Shown one piece after another: positions 55,209 to 64,000 of a stretch of DNA of 64,000 bases (its first letter is position 1; each line of letters begins with the position of its first letter). The notes under the pieces were generated by a model, which was not told where the DNA came from, made no database searches, and saw nothing but the letters and a program-made list of their open reading frames with translations. A program made the translations under genes and the position numbers. Source of the DNA: Pegoplata infirma (Eukaryota; Arthropoda; Insecta; Diptera; Anthomyiidae); contig OY992537.1 of the NCBI GenBank assembly GCA_963921195.1, forward strand, positions 58,800,313 through 58,864,312, in the 5' to 3' direction.

Positions 55209-55648
55209 TTAGCGCGTAGTGTACCGCTTTGACCTTGAAACGACCTTGGCAGAAAGGGTCCTAAAGAGGAATTTAGTTAGGTTTATGTCAGGACTAATGC
55301 CTGGCCACTTCTATACTGGTATGCTGGGCGCATTAAACAAGTTTTTTGTCAAACCAGTTGCATGGATTGGAGCGTTGTCTTGGTGGAATGTCCAATTATC
55401 TCCACACGGTTCGGTAGAAAAGTCTATTAAATGTTCCCGAACAAGTAAAATTATATTGTTACATTATTTTTAGTATGGGCAAATCATATTCGGAACCGTC
55501 CTCTTCATCAAAATGCACCCCATACCATAACGAATTCGCAACCGTGATTTTGCAAATAGCACGTTTGGCGCGGCTGTCTTAAATCTCTCCAATATTGGTG
55601 TTGACGATCATTGCCATCCAAATTAAACTTTTTTTGTCACTAAATAAG
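55209..55648 (-). pseudogene. Tc1-like transposase, C-terminal two-thirds, left arm
   Basis: On the minus strand: LFSD, then KKFNLDGND, YWRDLRQPRQTC, CEFVMVWGAF, then GDNWTFHQDNAPIHA and SPDINLTKFLFRTL, ending at TAA (55209-55211). The order and motifs are those of Tc1 family DD34E transposases. First Asp (FSD) and second Asp (QDN) are present. The Glu expected in NPIEN is Lys. There is an apparent frameshift just after FSD, and stops occur after WGAF. It is dead. Confidence 0.88.
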
Positions 55649-56087
55649 ACGAAAAAAAGTTAAATTAAGACGGCGCTGATGGTCACCACTTCTCTTGTAG
55701 AGATTTAACACGTTTCCGCCAAACGTGCAATTTTCGAAAGCACAGTTTCGAATCCGTCATGGAATAATATGCATTTGGATCAAGAAGAAGGGTTTGAATA
55801 TGATTTGTTTCCAATAAAAATAGTGCAAAAATATATTTTTACTTGTTGGGGACCATTTAATAGACTTTTCTACCGAACTGTATGGAGATAATTGGACATT
55901 CTCACAAGATAACGCTCAAATCCATGTCACTCGTTTGACAAAAAACTTCCTATATGCGCACAACATACCAGTATTGAAGAGGTCAGCCATTAGTCCCGAC
56001 CTTCACCCAATTAAATTCCTCTTTAGGACCTTTTGTGCCAAGGTCATTTCAAAGTCAAAGACGTACAAGACCATTAAAGGACTTTAA
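55648..56087 (+). pseudogene. Tc1-like transposase, C-terminal two-thirds, right arm
   Basis: Plus strand: DEKKLN, stop, DGADGHH, RDLTRFRQTC, then GDNWTFSQDNAQIHVT, NIPVLKRSAISPDLHPIK and FLFRTFCAKV, ending at TAA (56085-56087). The Glu position is again Lys (HPIKF against NPIEN), as in the left arm. This suggests the change preceded the duplication. Further in-frame stops are present. Confidence 0.88.
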
Positions 56088-56470
56088 CTTTAAATACTGA
56101 CAAAACGGGGGACAAGGGCTATTGGTACATTAAAAACCTTGACGGGTTTTATGCCTCCTAGGCTTAAAAATGTTTAAATACACAAGGCGAACACAAATTT
56201 TCACAAAATACTTAATTACATTGCAAATCAAAAAGAATATATAAGAATTTTCTTCTATGCACATATAATTATTTTCTATAGAAAATATATGAAGTATTTC
56301 CTTTTTCGTTATTTTCAGTATTAAAAAATAAGGTAAAAAATTAAAATGTTTATGATTTTAATGCTTATATATAAACATAATAAAATATTAACCAAACATA
56401 AAAAAATAATTTCTTTTCTTTCCCATAACTCAATATAAAAAAATGCACATATAATTATTTGTCTTAGGTA

Positions 56471-56760
56471 TGTACTTACCATGATACAATCCCTACTTTT
56501 CAATAATTATACACACTTTTATCAGCAGGAGATTTTTTTTTTATGAAGTGCAGTCATCATCAGCATAATAAAAGAGTTAGTCATCGCCATCAGAGTCATT
56601 GTCCACCTCATCTTTATAAGTACTAAAAGTGGTAGAAGACATAATAAAAAGACATTTGAGGACTTAAACGGATACCACATACAATATTGTAAACATTTGA
56701 GCCAATATTTGCGAGGTAAGGAAGCTAACCTTAAAATTATTTAAAAGATTTAATGAGTTT
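56471..56760. other. Unique DNA; weak candidate exon on the minus strand
   Basis: On the minus strand, TCTTCTACCACTTTTAG (acceptor-like) near 56630 is followed by a frame giving YKDEVDNDSDGDD and a stop. ATG then GTAAGTAC (donor-like) occurs at about 56480. A second frame stays open for 33 codons. It could be an acidic C-terminal or micro-exon, but it is equally a chance CAT-rich stretch. There is no homology that I can name. Confidence 0.25.
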
Positions 56761-57020
56761 ATGGTATTTTAGGAAAATTGATTGAAGGTCGCAACGGGTT
56801 AAACTGATTGGATTTGACTTAAATTAGGATTAAATATAGAATTGCCTCAAGGGTCAAGGGAAAGAAATTTTGAGATTTTTTTTTAAATTTTAAACGTTGG
56901 AAAAAAGCACAATTTTTTGCAAATTTCAAATAGCGATATCTCGAAAACCGACCGATTTTAAAACTTTTTCGATATTCGTGTTCAGTGCATTAAGTGTACG
57001 TTTTAATAGACTTCTGTGTT
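56761..57020 (-). mobile_element. Family F repeat, copy 6
   Basis: GAAGGTCGCAACGGGTTAAA, CAAATTTCAAATAGCGATAT, CTCGAAAACCGACCG and CGTGTTCAGTGCATTAA. It provides the uninterrupted AAATAGCGATATCTCG site that is broken by family D at 47758. Confidence 0.6.
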
Positions 57021-58293
57021 TAATTTTTGAAAATGGATTAAAAATTATCCCTTAAAATTTTAGTAGTTGTTTTAGCATAAGTTGTTTTTACCTTTTTTTT
57101 GTAGTGGTTTTTAATACATTTGGTAGTTTTTAATCAATAGTAAAAAACAACAACATTTTCAGTTATTTTTCCGTAAAATGTGGTAAACCCCTTTTTTACG
57201 ACAAAATGTAGTCAAAACAACAGTTTTTGTAGTAACAGTTTTTTTAATCAATAGTTTAAAGCAGCGGTTACCAACCTTTTTGGCTCGCGTACCCCTAATT
57301 TTAAATTTTATCAGCCGCGTACCCCCTGACGAGTTTTTGGTTTTCGTTAAAAAAAACTTCACATATTAATATTAGAGTTAATTTTGAAATTTTTGATCTG
57401 CGGGTTTTATATTTTTTTTGAAGGATTTAGCGAGATCAAAACAATGGTGGTATTTTTTTGGAAAAATGTTCGATCCTTAAGGGTGCATCTAAAAACGCGG
57501 ATTTTGAGCTGATTTTTCTGCAGAGTAAAAACGGCTGAAAATATTGCAAATCTGATTTCACCAGTCGATTCTACACCACAAATTACAACAACGGACATTT
57601 TTTAAACTCTTAAAAAAATTTCCAAAAACACATCACAGGGTGCGGAAATATAATGTTTTATTTTTTTTTTTAATACGAGGGCAGATCAATAATTCCGTGA
57701 CTTTTCGAATGAAACACCCTCGCATATACAACGAAAGGGCATTTGGAGCTTAACAAAATGGTATCAAAATTTCCCTACTATCATAATCCGTCTCAAAAAT
57801 GCCCAAAAACACGTTTTTCGAGAACTTTATCATAAATTTTCCTATAAATTGATATCATTGACAAATTTGGGAACCATATTCGGAATCAGCATCGAAAGTA
57901 TAATCGAAAACAAGTGTTCAGATCTCAAAATATCATCCAAAAATATCGAAAAAATGCTCTCTAAATTGCACATAAATACGTTTTTTTGTGAACTTCCACC
58001 TCAACTTTCTTAAAAACCTGATGTTGTGAAAAACTTTGGAAGCCAGATGCGGAACCAGCATTGAAAGGTTAATCGAAATCGAATGTACAAATTACTAAAA
58101 TTTTGCGTACCCCCGCGGACAGTTTCGCGTACCCCCTAGTGGTACGCGTACCATAGGTTGGTAACCGCTGGTTTATAGCAACAACATTTTCAGTTATTTT
58201 TTCGTAACATGTAGTAAACGCCTTTTCTACTACAAAATGTAGTCAAAACGACTGTTTTTGTAGTAAATTTTCCCGACATACTTTTTTTTGAGT
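57021..58293. mobile_element. MITE with ACAACATTTTCAGTTATTTT words, split by a hAT
   Basis: AACAACATTTTCAGTTATTT and CGTAAAATGTGGTAAACCCC before the hAT are repeated after it as AACAACATTTTCAGTTATTT and CGTAACATGTAGTAAACGCC. The right end TTTTTTTTGAGTG lies at 58293. The left end is uncertain. Confidence 0.5.
57262..58170. mobile_element. hAT-type element, 909 bp, CAGCGGTTACCAACC ends
   Basis: CAGCGGTTACCAACCTTTTT on the left and the complement of CAGCGGTTACCAACCTATGG on the right. The flanks are GTTTAAAG (57254-57261) and GTTTATAG (58171-58178), an 8-bp duplication with one difference. CGCGTACCCCCTNNNG words lie inside both ends. The CAGNGGTT(N)CCAACC terminus is a common hAT type. A worn ACGAGGGCAGATCAATAATT stretch near 57676 looks like a mariner end. 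Confidence 0.9.
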
Positions 58294-58868
58294 GTTGCAG
58301 TTAATACTCATCGTTGTATATCGAGGGATAAATGTATTGTAACCAGAGTAAATACGTAAATATTATGAACCAAACTCCTAGTATACATTGTACGATTTAC
58401 CTGTACACCACAATGAGCTGATGAAACAAAAATCTGTTATGGTATTTTAAACACTCACTTTAAAAAATTTTTTTTCCTTATTTGAAAACAGGATAGTGAT
58501 GTTATCTATCATCATGCCGTATTAATCGTAGTCTAGTTGATCTCTTCTTGAAAGGATTTTTGTTGAATACAAAGTTGTAGCTTTTCACACAAAATTGTTG
58601 TGTTTATGATATAAACTGCCTTTGTTTTGGCTCCAGATTAGATTTGGAAAGCCATTCAAGAAAGAAACAAAATCAAGCCCACCAGCTAAATGGCATTGAA
58701 TGAAATTTTATTTTATTATGGGGCGGAATAGAAAACAACAGCATAATTAAAAAGTTTATAAAAATTGAGTTGAGGATGAAAAATACCGGACACTTCAGCT
58801 AGTTGAAATACGAAAATTTTGTTTAAAATTGGAAAAAAGGTCAAATAGAATTGAAATATTTCAGTTTA
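58294..58868. other. No gene seen: unique DNA
   Basis: Non-repetitive in the window, slightly more balanced composition than average. No convincing frame, splice pair or RNA gene. Confidence 0.45.
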
Positions 58869-59024
58869 AAGCTGAATTCAAAATGACAGAGTACTCTGTG
58901 CCAGAGAGTGGTTTTGTTCCTTTCTCTTTCGCACTAACACATTTTTTGTATGATGTCGTCTCTATTATTAGAGATGGTACTCTGTAATACAGAGTACTCC
59001 GACATTGTGTCGGAGCCTTTAAAA
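58869..59024 (-). mobile_element. 160-bp MITE with AGTACTCTGT repeats, copy 2
   Basis: AAGCTGAATTCAAAATGACA at the left and CTCCGACATTGTGTCGGAGC at the right. It is the inverse of 51125-51283. TTTAAA lies at both edges, consistent with a TTAA target (piggyBac-like), but other readings are possible. Confidence 0.75.
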
Positions 59025-59098
59025 TTGATATAAAATTGGGTTTTTACTTTAAGTTACACTGTGCAACACGAATTTCTATCTTAAATGAGACCAAATAA

Positions 59099-59148
59099 AA
59101 ACAAGTAAAAAACTTATAGTTGGTCAAGATCTACTATATAATACCCTC
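59099..59148 (+). mobile_element. Family B, 5' fragment
   Basis: AACAAGTAAAAAACTTATAG, TTGGTCAAGATCTACTATAT and AATACCCTC, cut directly by the hAT end at 59149. Confidence 0.6.
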
Positions 59149-59477
59149 GGTAGCGTTTTAACCATTAGGGCACACTGGGCACGTGCCCAGGGCCCCTACG
59201 TTACGGGGGCCCCGAAAGGCCAAAAAAAAGTATGTATCTTCATTTTTCATGATAATTTTTCCCCTTTATACTGCTGTTTTTAAGAGCATAAACTTTTTTG
59301 AAGCAAACACAATTTTAAAATTTATTTAAAATTTTCGTATAGAATTTCAGATTCTAACACATTTTGCGTATAGAAAAAATCAGAGAATTTTTCTATAGAA
59401 GTTTTTAAACTTATTTTCTACATAAATGGTCTCAGGTTCTGAGACATCGTATAGATAAAGTCATAGATTCAGAACTA

Positions 59478-59989
59478 CACTTAAAAAATTATATTAGTAA
59501 AATCAACTGAAAAAGTCAGTTAAAATAACTACTTTGTAAGTTGTTTTGAGGTCAACTACTTTTTCAGTTAAATCAACTAACAATGTTTGTTATTTTAACT
59601 GACAAAAAACAACTGACTTATGTAGTAAGAACTACTAATATTTGTAGTCAAAGCAACTAAAATGTAGTAAAAATAAAATAATCAATATAAATTTTTTTAA
59701 ATTTAAAAAAAAAAAAAAATTGAAGACCAATTTTTTTTTTTTTTTTAAGTTGTGAAAAAAACTTTGAAAATTTTTCAGATATAAAAAAAATAAAATTAAC
59801 TACTTTAAATAACTGTTACTACATCACAGTACTTTTTTGTTAGTTGTTCAAAAAAACGACATAAAATAACTAACAGAAATAGTTGTTTGATATTTTTCAT
59901 ACAAAAACTGACTTTGTAGTTGAAAACAACTAACTACTGTAAAATATACAAATAACTAACATGTAGTAACTTACATAATTTTCTGAGTG
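59478..59989. mobile_element. Family E TA-inserted MITE, 512 bp
   Basis: TA at 59476-59477 and 59990-59991 flank CACTTAAAAAATTAT and the complement of ATAATTTTCTGAGTG. The interior repeats AACTGAAAAAGTCAGTT-like and GTAGTTNTTTTNACTAC-like inverted words. It lies in the satellite of the hAT. Confidence 0.8.
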
Positions 59990-60377
59990 TATTTATTATA
60001 GAAAGAATCATATTCTCAGATTCTAAGAATCTTTCCTATAGAAATATAGCCTTTTCCAACAGAAAAAGTCTCAGATTCTGAGACCTGATTACTTAACACA
60101 GAAAATATTATCGTATATTTTATTTTAATTAAAATTTTAATTGTTTTTTAATTTAATATTAATCAAATTTTTAATTAATATTATAAATTGTTTAATTAAA
60201 TTTTTAACTTTATTTAAATTAATATATTAATTGTCTTTAAATTTTAAATTAATTAAATATTTAATTAATATAATTAATTGTTTAATTGAATTTTTAGCTG
60301 CACTTGGTTTTTTTTTTGTTTTGTTTTTCGTGTGTGCGCGAGTGCGTGTTTTTTTCTTACGTTGTATTACAACAAAA

Positions 60378-61206
60378 AAAAAAGTAAGAAAATTATTGTC
60401 GGTCAAGACCGACCATATAATACCCTACACCAGAGTTTCCCGGGAAAAGGGTCCCAAGTTGAAACATGGACTGATTAGATCTATATTTTGTCCAATCTTT
60501 AATAAGTGTAAAAAGTACTCACAAATCAAATTTGAGTGGAATAGGCTTCTTTTTGTTGACAATAAAACGCTTCAACTGAATATCGGACGAAATTTTCACA
60601 TGGGACCTAAGTCCAAAAATGGTCCGATGATAATCAGATTTGATAAGGTTATTAAAGTACGCGTTTAACATATACAAACAAAATTTTAATTAAATATTTT
60701 CTATTTTCATGAAATTTGAGAGATTTATGTAAAAATCGGGAAGGTGGTTTGTATGGGGGCTACAGGAAGAACTGGTCCGATTTCTTTAAAATTCGGAATG
60801 GTGATTTGTGTGGATGAAACATGATTACCTGCCAAATTTCGAAAACATACCTATCAAAATGCGGTTATTAGAGTCATTTGAGCCAAAACTAAAGAGGACC
60901 TTTGTATGGGGGCTAGGTCTAAATATGGACCGATTTTTTCAAATTTCAATAGGCTTCGTCCTTGGCTTAGTTTCAAATTTCAAGTCAATTGATTAAAAAT
61001 TGCGACCTGTATCGTGTTTACACCGTTTACATGGACAGACGGACGGACAGACGGACGGACGGACGGACATCTCTAACTCGACTCAATAAGTGATTCTAAG
61101 TCGATCGGTATACTTAAAAGTGGGTCTGGGACCAATATTTCGGGTAGTTACAAGCATCAGCACAAACTCATTATACCCTGTACCACAGTGTGGTGTAGGG
61201 TATAAA
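60378..61206 (+). mobile_element. Family B (INE-1/DINE-like) repeat, copy 2, complete
   Basis: Reference copy of about 830 bp. It has AAGTAAGAAAATTATTGTCG, GGTCAAGACCGACCATATAA, TACCCTACACCAGAG, the ACGGACGGACGGACGGACAT block (about 61055) and TACCCTGTACCACAGTGTGG with TGTAGGGTATAAA at the 3' end. The 145-codon open frame that overlaps its 5' half is not conserved in copy 1 and is not called. Confidence 0.8.
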
Positions 61207-61339
61207 TACGTAAGTATAAACAGTTAGCTGAAAGTTTTTTTTTTTTAATTCTAATATAGTTGTTTGAATTCTCATTTTGTTTATAGTTTTATGTGTATGA
61301 ATATAAAAGGTTTATAATCAACTTTATGAAATTGTCTTA

Positions 61340-61930
61340 CAAGGGAAGTCTCCCTAGTGTCACCCGCGGATCTTTATGGAATTGGTTTTATTTTGTAGAT
61401 CAGAAAAAATAAAGGGACACGTATTTTTTTTTAGCGGCCCAAATTCATATTTAGGGGGTAAAAAGGAGGGGGGAAGACAAGGCCATTTTTCAGTTTTTTT
61501 CGTTTATCTCCTATATTATGCAAAGAAACCTAGTCATGTTACATACCAAATGAAAGGTCTTTGGAAAACCTATCTACGTGTGCTAAGAACGTGTCCAAAC
61601 ATTCACAACTTTTCGTCATATTGAGTAAAACACCAAAATTTTTGGACATTTTTGTTAATAAGTCGAAAAATATTAACTTCTTTGGCCCGTTGTTAGCACC
61701 ACGAGATAGGTATTTTTAATACCTTTAATCTGATACCACACATTAATTTTGTTAAAATTGGCGTAAATCGTAAAAAACTGAAAAAGGTCAATTTCCCCCC
61801 ATACAAGTCGACCCACCCTAAAAATGAGTTTGGGCCGCTAAAAAAAATACGTGTGTAATTAATTTTCGTTCTTAACAACATATCCAAATTTCATGAAGAT
61901 CGGAGGGTGACACCAGGGAGACTTCCCTTG
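61340..61930. mobile_element. TTA-target foldback MITE, 591 bp, copy 2
   Basis: Same ends as 51441-52040 and nearly identical throughout. TTA is duplicated at 61337-61339 and 61931-61933. High identity of the two copies suggests recent activity of this family relative to the rest of the window. Confidence 0.9.
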
Positions 61931-62329
61931 TTAGTGACTTTGTCTTAACGGCATAAATATATTTGGTAAAGTTTGAAGAAACATTTTTTTTATACTATTC
62001 TATTTAAAAAAGTGTTGTTTTAAATTATTTATTTTTAAAAAATGCATTGTTTTTAATTTATTTTTTTAAGTTATAGAATTAAAAATTTTAATTGTTTTTA
62101 AAATTTTTTTAATAAAATTTTTAATTTATATAATTAAAACTTTATTTTTTTTTTATTTTAATTTATACTATAGAGTTTTTAATTAAATAAATATCCATTT
62201 ATTTTTTATTAATGACATACAAATATTTTTAATTTATATGCGCATTTATGTCATTGGTTCGGATTTAATAAATTTTTTAATTAAATCTACGAATTTTTTA
62301 ATTAAATTTTTTTTTTATTTTTTTCTGTG

Positions 62330-63037
62330 TAGATTCTGTCACAGATTCTGAGACCTTTTATCTATAAAAAAACAACTTTGATTCTGACACCTTTTCCTGT
62401 AGAAAATTCTCTGAATTTGAGACCGTTTTCCTATAGAAAATGTCTCAGATTATAAGTAAACAAAGGTCTCAGACTCTGAGCCTTCTTCTTTTTCTTATAG
62501 AAAAAGACTCAGATTCTTAGACATTTTTTTCTAAAGAAAAAGTCTCAGTTTAAAAAGTTTTAATTTCGTATAGGATTTTCTATTCTAACTTGTTTTACGT
62601 ATAGAAAAGTCTAAACATAAATTGTCTCAGGTTCTGAGACATTTTTCGTTTAGAAAAAGTCTCAGCTCAGACCTTTTTCTTATAAAAAAGTATCAGATTC
62701 TCAGATTCTAAAGGTACCTACAGACGACGCAATATTATGTACAATATTTAATAATATTGATCGTGTGTGGGTAAGATTGACCATTGTACAATCGTCAATA
62801 TTACCCACACACCATCAATATAATTGAATATTGTACATAATATTGCGTCGTCTGTAGGTACCTTAAGAAGCTTTTGTCATAGAAAAATACCCTTTCCTAA
62901 AGAAAAAGTCTTAGATTCTGAGACCCTTTTCCCTAATAAGAAGTCTCATATTCTGGGGCCTTTTTCTTTATAAAAATCACAGATTCTAAGACCTTTTGTC
63001 TATAAAAATGGTGGTTGATTTTAAGACATTTGTCCTA
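62330..63037. repeat. Degenerate satellite with a nested 154-bp hairpin
   Basis: Diverged GTCTCAGATTCTGAGACC and TTTTCTTATAGAAAAAG units before and after the hairpin at 62711-62864. Confidence 0.7.
62711..62864. mobile_element. 154-bp near-perfect hairpin MITE
   Basis: AAGGTACCTACAGACGACGC on the left is exactly complementary to the right end. The pairing continues through CAATATTATGTACAATATT and GTGTGTGGGTAA to a short loop near 62785. Flanks are satellite. The target duplication is not clear. It would form a pre-miRNA-like stem if transcribed. Confidence 0.8.
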
Positions 63038-63725
63038 CCCGAGTAAAAATAAACATATATTACAATATATAACTTGATACAAACATAATAAATTATATAT
63101 GATTATACATCCCTGAGATATTTTCTAAATTTTTTTAATGCAGTCATATGTAGTAATATATAATTTAATCATGATTCGGATTAAAAGGTGTACGGTTGAT
63201 ATAATTATATAAAATTATATGAGGGTCAATACAAAATTTCTTTTTCTGTATAATTTAACTTAAAATTATATATAGCTTATGCTGTTCCATATAAACCTAT
63301 ATATGTTTACAATTAACCAAAAATTTTCTAAGTTTTTTAGGCAAAGTATAAGAAACTGTTTAAAATGTTCCTAAACATTTCTTGTTAGGGTTATGTATAT
63401 CACCTATCTGGTTCGAAGCGTACCCAAACATTTTTTTTGTTTTTGAAAATTATATGTTTGGTGAATGTATCGTTGACCTATGGTGTATCTTAACCCAAAC
63501 CAAAAAACACCAGGATTTTATATGTTTTTGTGCAATTAGATCTAATTAGATCCACCAATATAAGGCAATGTCTGGTCAAAACTCGGATGAAATCAAATCA
63601 TATTTTATACAAGTAGATCTTTTTTAATGCAAAAACATCCACCATTATTCGGATCAAATTGTGTATTAATATATATTGTGTCATATATCATTATATATTG
63701 CATCATATAAAAATTTTTACTCGGG
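63038..63725. mobile_element. TA-inserted MITE, 688 bp, CCCGAGTAAAAAT ends
   Basis: TA at 63036-63037 and 63726-63727 flank CCCGAGTAAAAATAAACA and the complement of TATAAAAATTTTTACTCGGG. The interior has ATATATTACAATATATAAC-type repeats. It is the larger sibling of 53861-54039. Confidence 0.85.
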
Positions 63726-63916
63726 TACAGAAAAAGTTTCTGATTCTGAGACCTTTTTCCTATAAAAAAAGTATCAGATTATAAGGAAAGGTTTCAGATT
63801 CTGAGCCTTTCTTTCAAAGAAAAAAACTCAGGTTCTGAGACCTTTTTCTTATAGAAAAAACTTAAATTCTTAAACCTTTTTTCTATAGAAAAAATCTCGG
63901 ATTCTGAGAACTTTTA

Positions 63917-64000
63917 GGGGTCGGTCTTAATGTTGACCCCTCTAAGACTCAATATTGAAGCAGTAGACTTGATTTAAAGATTGCAAAAGAGCAATATAAA
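63917..64000 (+). repeat. Family G internal repeat, cut by the window end
   Basis: GGGGTCGGTCTTAATGTTGA, CCCCTCTAAGACTCAATATT and GAAGCAGTAGACTTGATT match the unit at 15718-15790. It continues beyond the window. Confidence 0.6.

Larger units (their letters stand above)
54840..56468. mobile_element. Palindromic Tc1-type element (head-to-head half elements)
   Basis: TA at 54838-54839 and 56469-56470 flank CCTAAGACAAATAATTATAT and its complement. The long arms mirror each other across the whole 1629 bp with the centre near 55650. Each arm carries the right part of a Tc1-like transposase gene, one on the minus strand and one on the plus strand, both starting at the first catalytic Asp motif. The N-terminal DNA-binding half is absent in both, so the unit is two copies of one element end joined back to back. 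Confidence 0.9.
60097..62329. mobile_element. Family D-like MITE, CACAGAAAA ends, with two nested elements
   Basis: Left end CACAGAAAATATTATCG and right end TTTTTATTTTTTTCTGTG, followed by TA. The body is AATTAAATTTTTAATTA-type AT palindromes on both sides. Family B (60378-61206) and the TTA MITE (61340-61930) are inserted within. The left TA is altered (AA). Confidence 0.6.
59149..64000. mobile_element. Second GGGCACACTGGGCACGTGCCC hAT, runs off the window
   Basis: GTAGCGTTTTAACCATTAGG and GGGCACGTGCCCAGGGCCCC match the left end of the hAT at 50554-53516. The following body again consists of CTCAGATTCTGAGAC / CTATAGAAAAA satellite (59340-60096, 62330-63037, 63726-63916) with nested elements. 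The right end is not in the window, so length and target duplication cannot be given. The G repeat at 63917 may already be outside it. Confidence 0.65.

Noticed and set aside
60231..60668. 145-codon frame
   Set aside because: Runs from AT palindromes of a MITE into family B. The family B part is not open in the other copy.

Overview
The window is very AT-rich, repeat-dense eukaryotic DNA with no intact host gene that I can support. It most likely comes from a higher fly (Diptera: Brachycera, possibly Calyptratae). Three interspersed families (A, B and C here) share the layout of fly INE-1/DINE-type (Helentron-related) repeats: an AACAAGT-like 5' end, a GACGGACGGACATCGC-type block and a hairpin 3' end close to GGGTATAAAAA. 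The species cannot be named from sequence alone. The long stretches of unique AT-rich DNA would suit a large intron or an intergenic region.

Layout. 1-3.8 kb is a large foldback palindrome. 4-7.5 kb is family A containing family B, which contains a hAT, which contains a smaller hAT, plus a TA-inserted MITE. 7.5-10.1 kb holds a 35-bp palindromic minisatellite and an inverted array of a 21-bp repeat. 10.8-18.8 kb is a mosaic of foldback and TA-target elements. 18.8-21.4 kb is family A split by a 2.2-kb hAT with an exact 8-bp target duplication. 21.9-24.7 kb is foldback family G carrying a hAT. 26.3-34.7 kb holds families A, B, C and G, several MITEs and an 816-bp element ending in CACAGTG with a 5-bp duplication. 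36-47 kb is more foldback repeats, a hAT and a mariner-type transposase relic. 47.6-54.2 kb is a nest at least five layers deep, including a SINE whose pol III A box is split by a 600-bp MITE. 54.8-56.5 kb is a palindromic Tc1 element made of two head-to-head half transposases. 57-64 kb holds another hAT and a second satellite-bearing hAT that runs off the window.

The only recognisable protein-coding DNA is transposase debris: two Tc1 arms and one mariner-type C-terminus. Their frames are broken and catalytic residues are missing. Almost all other open frames come from repeat units whose length divides by three, or from A/T runs.

The recurring theme is that many unrelated non-autonomous elements (hAT-like and TA-target) carry internal arrays of short near-perfect palindromes. 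Several insertions can be proved inside the window, because a paralogous empty site or an exact target-site duplication is present. Family letters (A, B, C, D, E, F, G, H, K) are local labels used only in this annotation.
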